Shown: positions 27,101 to 34,721 of the stretch, one piece after another | How the letters are laid out: every line of letters begins with the position of its first letter | How positions within the stretch are numbered: position 1 is the first letter of the stretch | Notes under the pieces: model-generated | What the model was told of the DNA's origin: nothing | Databases searched by the model: none | What the model saw: only the letters and a program-made list of their open reading frames with translations | Made by a program: the position numbers and the translations under genes | From: Bacillota bacterium | Lineage (GTDB): Bacteria > Bacillota > Clostridia > Lachnospirales > Lachnospiraceae | Direction: 5' to 3' | DNA length: 64,000 bases | Assembly (NCBI GenBank): GCA_023443225.1 | Contig: JAEZVF010000024.1 | Span: 1 to 64,000 of the forward strand

Positions 27101-27301
27101 ATCAGGTACGTTTAAAGTGGATTTCGCATATCTTCCACTTAATTTCTTAAATTGTCTCAACTCTTTTGTCTCAATATCATATTCCCATAAAGCGCTATTG
27201 GTCAACTCCGCAATGATACGGACCTTCTCCTCTTCAAGCTCAAGCGCAGTAATAATTTTCTTATACTCTTGTAAGTTGTAAGTCTTCTCCAACGCAACCA
27301 A
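24134..27301 (-). CDS. PAS/GGDEF/GAF/GGDEF/EAL cyclic-di-GMP protein
   Basis: A 1055-residue cytoplasmic signalling protein. In order: a PAS-like domain (about 30-140), GGDEF (155-315), GAF (345-500), a cysteine-bearing PAS-like segment (510-615, with EPCKTCP), a second GGDEF (620-780) and EAL (795-1050). Both GGDEF motifs are degenerate (RMYGDVF and RVAGDTF), so synthesis of c-di-GMP is unlikely. The EAL domain keeps EALVRW and DDFGSGYSSL, so phosphodiesterase activity is likely. No ATG lies near the start; TTG codons at 27301 and 27292 follow AAGGAG, the second better spaced. Confidence 0.9.
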   Translation of the reverse strand: MVALEKTYNLQEYKKIITALELEEEKVRIIAELTNSALWEYDIETKELRQFKKLSGRYAKSTLNVPDYRITMLRWNLIYPDDIPVFHKYCDSMDLGEEYILYDIRFLSDSDEFLWIRFQGIPLKNTEGQALCIIGKTSIVEDEKKEQISISEERDPLTNLFNEPTTRDKVEKCLKRCNDGKYEEQHCFMIIDIDGFKHINERFGYLYGDIVIEAFAKHLLGLFDDTDIIGRMYGDVFIVYYKEIKSLADIHKKADSIRHMIRGNLPELKKENDITISIGASVYPTDGSTYDELFKKADMALFKVKEQGKDNYLLFNPTHADAYNSGETERKKIKKDRNRKTNRGIVDAEKRLLDFTFDVMSKNVDAKTAMNIIFTEIGKYYDLSRITVFEKAIPNQNAKISYEWLNAGISSCKSIFAGNLDALIKANETLLSDKGYFYCEEVMYLEVGPYIKKLFKKAGIRTILQCPITDKDQYIGIVNFENSNNSRSLQQFEIDTLRIITKIISNFILQIRSKEELKNEIFFTQAMLNNQKLSNYAIKPDTYELLYMNKYIETAYPNIKLGELCYKAIHGRTEPCKTCPLLGLKDNKSRYSVESYNEKSDAWFSKTASEVELQNGQRMYFICSSDVTSFLERVKARDSLTGLLTLSKFTAEAMKLLASAKNINYAIIYSDFDKFKYINDEWGYSVGDEIIKYYAARVSRLLSSSELFCRVAGDTFTILLSYREKEDALERIERLMNTITNDFSAKFPKVNPIIISGIYFLTQEDKILSLALDKANIARKTLKGYHKSNYAIYDEKLFSEIRRQKLIEDRMYSALENHEFVVYMQPKVDLRTLSVIGAEALVRWKIPEGTMLSPMEFIPLFEKNGFIIELDFYVYEKAVQTLRSWLDSGKMPIIVSLNVSRLHIDDPFFVEKLDQLVLKYNIPRNLIEIEITETLFLKSMDGLIKMMDNLHTLGYLISIDDFGSGYSSLNLLKTLPIDIIKLDKEFFMQNKMEDKDKIVINSIIQLAKGLGLKVISEGVETLEQAKFLRECRCDMVQGYFFYQPLPIDNFAEIIE

Positions 27302-27360
27302 TCTCCTTAAAACTTATCTCTTATTAACAACCTTCCTTTTCATTGAGTAACTATATTATG

Positions 27361-28269
27361 TTAAGAAACACTTCTTTTACGATATTCGGATGGTGTTATA
27401 CGTATTACTTTTTTAAAAGACTTACTAAAATAGCTAATATCATTAAAGCCCGTTCTTTCACATATTTCACTGATTGATAATGCTGTATCCCTTAACAACG
27501 TGGCTGCCATAGTCATACGTAGTTGAATCACATAACAGTTAATAGACTGCCCGGTACTTTTTTTAAAGTCAGCAAGCAAGGTGGTGCGATTCGTATGAAA
27601 CACTTGTGCAAGCTTTTCTATGGTTATTTTTTTATTATAACAAGATTGTAAATAATAAATTACATCAATCGTAAGTTTTGAAAAAGATGATTCCATTTGA
27701 ATTTGATTCGTTAAAGGCTCATTATCAATTCCATCAGGTTTTATCAGCGCAAATAATATTTCAAACAAGTATGTTCGACTTCGGCAAGGCCAAAACTTTG
27801 TGTTTTGTAAAGTAAGTAAATCCTTGATTTGCTTTAGCTTTTGTTTCAAAATAGAAGAATCTATGGTATTTAATTGTATTATTTTTGCTGATAATGGCGC
27901 ATCTTGTTTATAATTAAACAAATAATAAAAATCCTGTATCTCAGTTCCAGTTAGATTATCCTCAAAATTAAAAATATCATCACTGAATTTAACATTAATA
28001 ACACAAGGCTTAAAATATAATAGGTTGATAACTGCCTCTGATTTATCACATATCGAAAATATATCTTTGTTGTTTAGACATAATGCATGTGATCCAGACA
28101 AAATATACTCTTTATTATTCAATATAATGTGTAAGGTACCGGATTCAATATAGATAACTTTATAGTACTCCTGGGCTTCCGATAATAATAACGTATCCGT
28201 ATCTTGCGTAACGTGAATATTAAGACAATAATCAACATAATAATGTCTTCCTATCGTATATAAAGACAA
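27361..28269 (-). CDS. AraC-family transcription regulator
   Basis: A 302-residue regulator. The N-terminal part (about 25-95) looks like a small cupin sensor; the C-terminal 100 residues hold the two helix-turn-helix units, ending with the AraC signature ISEICERTGFNDISYFSKSFKKVIRITPSEYRK. The start is TTG after GGGTGG. It lies between a c-di-GMP protein and an aldo/keto reductase. The effector is unknown. Confidence 0.92.
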   Translation of the reverse strand: MSLYTIGRHYYVDYCLNIHVTQDTDTLLLSEAQEYYKVIYIESGTLHIILNNKEYILSGSHALCLNNKDIFSICDKSEAVINLLYFKPCVINVKFSDDIFNFEDNLTGTEIQDFYYLFNYKQDAPLSAKIIQLNTIDSSILKQKLKQIKDLLTLQNTKFWPCRSRTYLFEILFALIKPDGIDNEPLTNQIQMESSFSKLTIDVIYYLQSCYNKKITIEKLAQVFHTNRTTLLADFKKSTGQSINCYVIQLRMTMAATLLRDTALSISEICERTGFNDISYFSKSFKKVIRITPSEYRKRSVS

Positions 28270-28402
28270 AAAACCACCCTCAATCTCTTCTAATTATTAC
28301 CATTATAAAGGATTGAAGGTGAGTTGTAAATACTTATTCAGTTAATGAGATGTCGAAAAATTACTAAAAATGGTTATTTTATTCTATTTATGTTCGTTTT
28401 TT

Positions 28403-29410
28403 TTAGATAAAATTCTGATAATCCATCCAATTCGACTTAAGGAGTTTCGGTGTATCCAGACCGTAAGGACAATGATTCTTACAATGATTGCAATTGATGC
28501 AGGCTTCAATTTTCTTCATTTTTTCTTTCCATTCATCACTTAGATATACTGTGGTTGGTGCACGTCGTATCATAAGAGACATTCTTGCTGATGTGGGGAT
28601 ATCTATATTTGCAGGACAAGGCATACAATAACCACAGCCACGACAGAACTCTCCTCTCAATGCATCTTTATCATGTTGAATGATTGCTAATAATTCTTCA
28701 TTTAAAATCGGAGCTTGCTTCCTGTAGCTAAGAAAATCATCCAGCTCATTTTCTCTTTGAATTCCCCATATCGGAAGTACATGATCGAATTGTGCCAGGA
28801 ATGCATAGGCAGCAGCAGAATTTGTTATTAGACCACCAGCTAAGGCCTTCATAGCAATAAAACCAATGTTTAACTCTTTGCACCTTATGACCAAGTTTTT
28901 TTCTTCCTCGGTAGCCAAATAACTGAAAGGAAACTGAATCGTTTCATACAGACCAGAATCTGCAGCTTCATGGGCAATATTTATCCTATGATTGGTTATT
29001 CCAATATGTCGAATCAACCCTTTATCTTTTGCTTCTAACATGGCTTCATATAATCCGGTACCATCTCCTGGTTTTGGGCAAAAGTTAGGGTTATGAAATT
29101 GAAATATATCCAAATAATCTGTTTGTAACATCTTAAGAGAGGTGTGCAACTGCTTCCAGAAGTCATCAGTATTGGACGACATTGTTTTGGAGGCTATCCA
29201 TATTTTATCCCGTACATTTGATAGTGCATATCCAATTTTTTCTTCACTATCTGAATAAAATCTTGCTGTATCATAAAAATTAATACCATTCTCATATGCT
29301 CTTCTTAATAGTGCTTTTGCTTCTTCTTTGTTGATTCGTTGAATAGGTAGCGCACCAAAACCATTCTTATTTGCATGAATTCCTGTTCTTCCCAGGGTTA
29401 TCACTGTCAT
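28403..29410 (-). CDS. Aldo/keto reductase with ferredoxin-like tail
   Basis: A 335-residue oxidoreductase. The aldo/keto reductase barrel shows Asp and Tyr in NFYDTARFYSD, Lys in IASKTM and His in FQFHNP, the catalytic tetrad. A C-terminal region has two cysteine clusters, CRGCGYCMPCP and CINCNHCKNHCP, typical of two 4Fe-4S centres, so electrons may come from ferredoxin rather than NADPH alone. The ATG at 29410 follows AGGAGG. It is encoded just upstream of the AraC regulator in the same direction. Substrate unknown. Confidence 0.92.
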   Translation of the reverse strand: MTVITLGRTGIHANKNGFGALPIQRINKEEAKALLRRAYENGINFYDTARFYSDSEEKIGYALSNVRDKIWIASKTMSSNTDDFWKQLHTSLKMLQTDYLDIFQFHNPNFCPKPGDGTGLYEAMLEAKDKGLIRHIGITNHRINIAHEAADSGLYETIQFPFSYLATEEEKNLVIRCKELNIGFIAMKALAGGLITNSAAAYAFLAQFDHVLPIWGIQRENELDDFLSYRKQAPILNEELLAIIQHDKDALRGEFCRGCGYCMPCPANIDIPTSARMSLMIRRAPTTVYLSDEWKEKMKKIEACINCNHCKNHCPYGLDTPKLLKSNWMDYQNFI

Positions 29411-29469
29411 CGGATTGATCCTCCTTTTTTTATTCACATATGTCATTTATAGTAACACAAAAGAAGGAA

Positions 29470-29513
29470 AAAGAAAATGGACCTTGTTAGAATTCTCTAA
29501 CAAAATCCATTTA
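29470..29513 (-). terminator. Terminator of GntR-ABC operon
   Basis: AAATGGATTTTGTTAGA pairs with TCTAACAAGGTCCATTT (two mismatches) around AATTC-like loop bases, and TTCTTTTTCC follows on the minus strand. It lies right after the permease gene. Confidence 0.85.
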
Positions 29514-29522
29514 ACTGCAAAA

Positions 29523-31589
29523 TTAATACTTAATTTCTTCCCATTTAATATCTTGCTTTACAAACTCAGGAATCTCGCCCTTCTTGAAGAAGTATGAGTT
29601 ATTAATCTGATTACCATATTCATCCACTTTGAATTGAATATTCACCTCTACAGTATCCTCTGCATTTAAAACACTTCGATTGTTCCAATAGTGATCTTGC
29701 GGAATTAAATTCGAGAATATTTGACTAATCTGTTCTTGTTGGCTATAGGTTACATTGTTGTAATCCTCTATTGCTTGCGTTGAAACTCTGTAGTTTTTAT
29801 TGTACTCTTCAACATATGTTACTCTCATATTTCTCACATAAATCTCTTTTATATCACTTTCCGTAACAGTATACGTAGAATCAAATCCATGGTCTTTTAA
29901 AAATGCAATTGTTTTTTCAAATTCAGGATAGATAGTATAACTATGACGATTAAGCTCATTATATGCAAAATCTAAGGTAGCAATCGGATAACTCTGTGTC
30001 AATTGAGCTAAACTTTGCTTGTTCAATTCTTCAATGTATATTGTCAACAATTCTTGCTTTTCAACTGAGTTTAAAGTTAATAATTTACTCTCTAGATTGT
30101 TATAGCAAGTTATATCACTAATCATTTCTGGATTGAATTGAGTAATTGGATAATGTGCTTGCTTATACTCAGACGATTCAAAAATAGTACTAATTAAATC
30201 AAGCTCCGTCCCCTTCTTTATCTTATAGCTTCGATAAACGCTTCTTCCATTCTTTAAAGCATATTTAACATGATAGGAGATATAATCTTCATTTAAAATG
30301 GACTCATCCTGGCTCTCTATGCCAGCCTTTGCTAATTCATAAGCTGGTTCAAAATCTTTCAGCTTCATATACTTTAATCGGTATTCATTACGGCTATAAT
30401 ACTTAAAATTATTATCAAAATACCTAATTTGATCCTCTAAGCCGTCTATTGCTACAGCCATACTTTTAATAGTATTTTCTTTCGGAATATACTGATCATA
30501 TTGAAAGAGGTCAAAGCGAAAGATTGCAGTAATTACTACAACAATTCCCGCACATGCTAACAATTGTTTTTTATGGTGGAAGGCACTACGAATATCGAAA
30601 TCGTATATAATTTCGATCAACGCATAGGACAAAAGTAAGCAGAATAGTAAACCAAAAATAAACCATCCATCTTGACCTCTATTTACCGTGTTTCTAAAAA
30701 TTAATCCGCCACCTAACGAAACTGGTATAACCAGCAAAAATTTAATGATAGGTTTTGATATTGCAAAAGCCATCGCTTTTCCAGCAGCTTCGGAAGGACG
30801 TTTTTTGTATAAAAACAATGCGATTCCAATTAACAAAGCAGTAATTAAGATAGCAGAGATGATATAACCGATTTTGAAACTTTCCTTCCAGTATATCTTA
30901 TCTGCAACAGAGATATAGGTCCCGACCGGAGATAAAAAATGCATTTTCCATTCCATATTCATATTTTGATAATAGGTTGTAAAAAAGCTTCCAAAAAGTA
31001 GATCTTGTAAAAGTACAATACTTACTCCGTATAAGAGAAATACAGCAGTTCCAAGACCGTTGACAACAAAATTACCGGTTAGCATATCTGTTACAATTAC
31101 CACGGTATAAATAAGGCAATAGTACACAAAATTTAAACCTATACTACTGATTGCAGTTGCAAATATCTCTGAATTCATATAACCATTGACTTGTATTACA
31201 ATCAATGTCAAAACAACACTAATTGCATAAGGAACTAAGTAAATCAGAAGTCCATTTATATATTTTACGAAGAACAATAGTTCTCTTCGTACCGGCAAGC
31301 TGTGATACAAATCTACTTTTCTTTTGGAGTGCAAATAAAAATATCCGCTTAAGCCACAGATAATTGCTCCAGCAACAGTTACTAAAATTACCCATGCATT
31401 TGGGTGAACAAAATGTAATAATCGTTCATAGATTACTTCTCTTGTTGTATATTCTATATGATCACCTAATAGTATAGCGCAGGCTATCGGAAAGGAAAGG
31501 AAAAACACAACCGTTGCCAAAGCAATTGTCCATATTCTTCTCTTTAAATCATCCTTTAACAACTTAAAAAACAAGCTTTTTGATGTCAT
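29523..31589 (-). CDS. ABC transporter permease (YtrC/DUF6449-like)
   Basis: A 688-residue membrane protein that pairs with the upstream ATPase. About eight hydrophobic segments occupy the first 350 residues in two groups; the last 330 residues form a soluble extracellular domain without recognised catalytic motifs. Long soluble tails of this sort occur in Gram-positive GntR-YtrA type transporters linked to envelope stress. The ATG at 31589 follows GGAGG and lies inside the end of the ATPase gene (26-base overlap), indicating coupled translation. Transported substance unknown. Confidence 0.85.
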   Translation of the reverse strand: MTSKSLFFKLLKDDLKRRIWTIALATVVFFLSFPIACAILLGDHIEYTTREVIYERLLHFVHPNAWVILVTVAGAIICGLSGYFYLHSKRKVDLYHSLPVRRELLFFVKYINGLLIYLVPYAISVVLTLIVIQVNGYMNSEIFATAISSIGLNFVYYCLIYTVVIVTDMLTGNFVVNGLGTAVFLLYGVSIVLLQDLLFGSFFTTYYQNMNMEWKMHFLSPVGTYISVADKIYWKESFKIGYIISAILITALLIGIALFLYKKRPSEAAGKAMAFAISKPIIKFLLVIPVSLGGGLIFRNTVNRGQDGWFIFGLLFCLLLSYALIEIIYDFDIRSAFHHKKQLLACAGIVVVITAIFRFDLFQYDQYIPKENTIKSMAVAIDGLEDQIRYFDNNFKYYSRNEYRLKYMKLKDFEPAYELAKAGIESQDESILNEDYISYHVKYALKNGRSVYRSYKIKKGTELDLISTIFESSEYKQAHYPITQFNPEMISDITCYNNLESKLLTLNSVEKQELLTIYIEELNKQSLAQLTQSYPIATLDFAYNELNRHSYTIYPEFEKTIAFLKDHGFDSTYTVTESDIKEIYVRNMRVTYVEEYNKNYRVSTQAIEDYNNVTYSQQEQISQIFSNLIPQDHYWNNRSVLNAEDTVEVNIQFKVDEYGNQINNSYFFKKGEIPEFVKQDIKWEEIKY

Positions 31590-32466
31590 AACCAACTACC
31601 TCCGTTTCACTTATAAATATTTCTTCCAAAGTTAATGGAAGTACCTCAAAAAAGACAGGATTTTTATTTTCAATCCTTCTTATGATCTCTTCCTGTCTTC
31701 CCCTGGCAGTAATCGTATAAAGAGAACCTCGCTTATCTACTTTTAATAGTTCAATGCCTTCTAATACCTGATCAAGCTCTTCTTCTGTTTGAAAAACACA
31801 TTGTAATTTATGAATGCTTAATTTCATATCAACCAAATCTTTAGAAAATAATACTCCACCTTTATGAAGCAATCCAACATGATCACAGATATCTTCTAGC
31901 TCCCTTAAATTATGTGAGGCAATAACCGGCGTCATATTACGTTCTGATATTTCTTTTGCAAAAATGCTCTTAACAGCCTGCCGCATCACTGGATCTAAGC
32001 CATCAAAGGTCTCATCGCAGAATATATACTTTGTATTCGCACATACACCACAAATTACGGATACCTGCTTTTTCATACCCTTAGAAAATGTATTGATTTT
32101 TCGTTTGGGATCCAATTCAAAAAGCTGCATTAATTTCTCAAATCGTTTACCATCAAAATTAGGATACATAATCTGGTAATAGTTCTTCATATCCATTGGT
32201 GTTGCATTACTAAAGAAAAATTGCTCATCTGAAATATAGAAAAACAATTCCTTCGCTTTTATATTTTCAAAAACTTCTAAACCATCAATCTTTATAGAAC
32301 CATTGTCAGGTTTTAGTATTCCACATAACATTCGTATAAAAGTACTTTTCCCTGCGCCATTCGATCCAACCAAACCAAATACATTACCTTCCCGAATGGT
32401 AGCAGTAACCTGATCTATTGCATTAATCTTATCAAATTTTTTACTTACGTTAATAGCTTCAATCAT
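31564..32466 (-). CDS. ABC transporter ATPase
   Basis: ATP-binding subunit of 300 residues. Walker A is GSNGAGKST at 34-42; Walker B is YIFCDETFDGLDP; the H-loop is IASHNLRELE. The signature is degenerate, FSKGMKKQ in place of LSGGQ, which is common in this subfamily. The ATG at 32466 follows AGGGGG and overlaps the end of the GntR gene by eight bases. It works with the adjacent permease and is presumably repressed by the GntR protein. Confidence 0.95.
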   Translation of the reverse strand: MIEAINVSKKFDKINAIDQVTATIREGNVFGLVGSNGAGKSTFIRMLCGILKPDNGSIKIDGLEVFENIKAKELFFYISDEQFFFSNATPMDMKNYYQIMYPNFDGKRFEKLMQLFELDPKRKINTFSKGMKKQVSVICGVCANTKYIFCDETFDGLDPVMRQAVKSIFAKEISERNMTPVIASHNLRELEDICDHVGLLHKGGVLFSKDLVDMKLSIHKLQCVFQTEEELDQVLEGIELLKVDKRGSLYTITARGRQEEIIRRIENKNPVFFEVLPLTLEEIFISETEVVGYDIKKLVF

Positions 32467-32836
32467 CTTTATTCCCCCTCTCAAAGCCCTCTACTGCTTT
32501 ATTTATAAAATCTTCTTTTGTAATTCCAAAATCCTTTGCTTCTTTCACCAGATTAATTATGGAATCAAAGATTTCTTTTTTACGATCTTTAACTAAGCTG
32601 TCATTTGTAGCAATAAAATTGCCTTTTCCTTTTACGGAATAGATGTAACCTTCACGTTCTAATTCCATATAGGCCCTTTGAATGGTGTTCGGGTTAATGG
32701 ATAGCTCCATGGCAAGGTTTCGTACGGATGGAAGCTGGCTATCTGATTCAAGAACACCTTTTAATATAAGCTCCTGAAAACGTTCCACAATTTGCTCATA
32801 GATAGGACGTCGGTCTTTATAATCTATAAAAATCAT
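32459..32836 (-). CDS. GntR-family regulator, YtrA type
   Basis: A 125-residue repressor with the winged helix of GntR (YEQIVERFQELILKG...LPSVRNLAMELSINPNTIQRAYMELEREGYIYSVKGKGNFIA, about residues 8-74) and only a short helical tail, which defines the YtrA subfamily that controls adjacent ABC transporter genes. In related Firmicutes such operons respond to cell-wall antibiotics. First gene of the three-gene unit, with the promoter and palindromic operators just upstream. Confidence 0.93.
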   Translation of the reverse strand: MIFIDYKDRRPIYEQIVERFQELILKGVLESDSQLPSVRNLAMELSINPNTIQRAYMELEREGYIYSVKGKGNFIATNDSLVKDRKKEIFDSIINLVKEAKDFGITKEDFINKAVEGFERGNKDD

Positions 32837-32868
32837 AGGCTTCTCCTTTCTTCATGTAATCAAGACGT

Positions 32869-32958
32869 AGTATGTAGATACTAAAAATAGTTTAAGCATA
32901 CTATCTGTACTATGAATGTTAATACAGTTAATATACACGAGTAAGAATCATTTGTCAA
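32869..32958 (-). promoter_or_regulatory. GntR-ABC promoter and candidate operators
   Basis: TTGACA (32953-32958) and TATATT (32930-32935) are 17 bases apart on the minus strand. Downstream lie two imperfect palindromes, CATACTATCTGTACTATG (32897-32914) and AGTATGTAGATACT (32869-32882, perfect AGTAT/ATACT arms), suitable as YtrA operators that would block elongation. The rest of the 340-base gap (32959-33176) holds only one stem-loop. Confidence 0.65.
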
Positions 32959-33086
32959 GGCTAATTACTAATAAATACAATCCAGATTACTCAAACACCA
33001 CAGCTTCTTATTTTAAATTTATGTTTCTCAAAATACTGATTTGCCAGTAAAATACATAAAACAGATGAAAAACGACATCGAAAGAA

Positions 33087-33138
33087 CTCCCTCCTAAGTG
33101 ACAAGTTTTATTATCTCACTTGTCTTCTTAAAAGGGAG
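33087..33138. other. Nested stem-loop downstream of carboxypeptidase gene
   Basis: CTCCCT (33087-33092) pairs with AGGGAG (33133-33138), and inside it GACAAGT (33100-33106) pairs with ACTTGTC (33118-33124). No T-run follows. It may end transcription of the carboxypeptidase gene, which stops at 33177. Confidence 0.4.
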
Positions 33139-33176
33139 CATAGCAAACCCATAAAATAAACCATACCTCCATATTA

Positions 33177-34454
33177 TTACTGCATTAACCAAAGTTTATA
33201 AATTTTTTTCATACAGTATTCAAAGTCTATCCTTGCCACATCGTGATCGGTATAGATAGGTATTTCAGCAATCAAATCCTCACCAACATAATAATTAGCA
33301 CTTCCTACGGGTGTGTTCACATTAACCGGTGCTTGTATTATCTTGGGAACATGATAAACTACTTTTACTTGTTCATCCTTTCTCATTAAGAGGGAAATAT
33401 CACCTTCATAATAAAGACCGACATAATTCTCCTGCCCGTCTTCTACTGGAATTGGTGTGAATTTCTTTTCTGCATTAAAAATTTGTTTAAATTCGTAATT
33501 CTCCATTCCATAATCCATTAAGGTACTAGTATCACGCCATTTATAACTCTTATTAGGAGGCCAACCGCTTCCAAGTACCACAGATACAAAGGTTTTGTCA
33601 TTCTTTGAAACTGCACCCACAAAACAATACCCCGCCTTATTCGTAAAACCAGTTTTAATACCGATTGCACCATCATAAAGATATAAGAATTTATCTTTAT
33701 TACTAATGGAAAATGATCGCTTTTTATCTACATCGCTAAATTGCCAACTCGAAGTATTCGTTATATCGATAAATTGTTTGTTCTTAATTGCATAACTAGC
33801 TATTTTGCCAAGTTCTACAGCTGTCGTATGATGATTTACTGCATCGAGACCATTTGGTGTTACAAAATTCGTATGCTTGCAACCCAATTCTTTTGCTTTC
33901 GCATTCATCATAGCAGCAAATCCTTCAACCGATCCTCCAACATGTTCTGCAATTGCCACTGCTACATCATTATGAGATTCTAACATAAGGGAATATAACA
34001 AGTCTTTTAACTGATACCGTTCCCCTGCTTTAATATTAAGTTGTACATCCGGCATAGTGGAAGCATATTTTGAGACTGTAACAATATCATCCAGGTTTGC
34101 ATTTTCTAATGTGATAATACAGGTCATGATTTTTGTTGTACTTGCCATAGCCATTTCTGTAAACCCTTTTTTTTCATACAATACACGAGTGTTATCTGCA
34201 TCCATAAGTACTGCGGATAATGCATGTAATTTTAAGTCTTTACCTTTTATTTCATTTGTTATAGGCGGATTACTTTTATCAGTTTTTTTGGAATCTATCA
34301 TTCCTTCTGCAAATTCTGTATCTTGATTTAAACTGTTAACATTAATATTTAGTGAATCCAGATATGATAGACGTTGTTGATAATATAGATGGGAAGTCAA
34401 ACATAAAGCAGTCAGAGTTAACAGGATAGTAATAATTTTATTTTTCAATTTCAA
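33177..34454 (-). CDS. D-alanyl-D-alanine carboxypeptidase (S11)
   Basis: This enzyme trims the terminal D-Ala from peptidoglycan stem peptides outside the membrane. The 425-residue protein has an N-terminal membrane or signal segment (5-22), then the penicillin-binding motifs Ser105-x-x-Lys108 (ASTTK), Ser160-His161-Asn162 and KTG (GIKTGFTNKAG), and a C-terminal beta-rich domain of PBP5/DacF type. No ATG fits: two TTG codons, 34454 and 34448, follow AGGATGA, the second better spaced. In Bacillus dacF is sporulation-linked, but the context here does not show that. Confidence 0.93.
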   Translation of the reverse strand: MKLKNKIITILLTLTALCLTSHLYYQQRLSYLDSLNINVNSLNQDTEFAEGMIDSKKTDKSNPPITNEIKGKDLKLHALSAVLMDADNTRVLYEKKGFTEMAMASTTKIMTCIITLENANLDDIVTVSKYASTMPDVQLNIKAGERYQLKDLLYSLMLESHNDVAVAIAEHVGGSVEGFAAMMNAKAKELGCKHTNFVTPNGLDAVNHHTTAVELGKIASYAIKNKQFIDITNTSSWQFSDVDKKRSFSISNKDKFLYLYDGAIGIKTGFTNKAGYCFVGAVSKNDKTFVSVVLGSGWPPNKSYKWRDTSTLMDYGMENYEFKQIFNAEKKFTPIPVEDGQENYVGLYYEGDISLLMRKDEQVKVVYHVPKIIQAPVNVNTPVGSANYYVGEDLIAEIPIYTDHDVARIDFEYCMKKIYKLWLMQ

Positions 34455-34622
34455 TCATCCTAATAATGTACTTAATTCAATTTTATAATTTATTTTCAAA
34501 TAATATGCAAGGAATCCCTGTATAAACATAATAATATTTCCGTTTAGTGCATGGTTCTAAATGAATCGCAAAATCTAAAAACACCTGTGGGGTTATTACT
34601 TTAGGCTTTATAATAAAACTTA

Positions 34623-34652
34623 GGGTATGTAATGTCAGACATTACATACCCC
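34623..34652 (-). terminator. Stem-loop after chemoreceptor gene
   Basis: GGGTATGTAATGTC and GACATTACATACCC are perfect inverted copies separated by one base, giving a 12-14 bp stem; the minus strand continues TAAGTTTTATT. It lies 70 bases after the chemoreceptor stop. Confidence 0.65.
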
Positions 34653-34721
34653 AAAATTTATTAAGAGTCTTACTTTAAACCAACAGACACTTTTTACACA
34701 ATGAATCTGTTACTATTTAAT

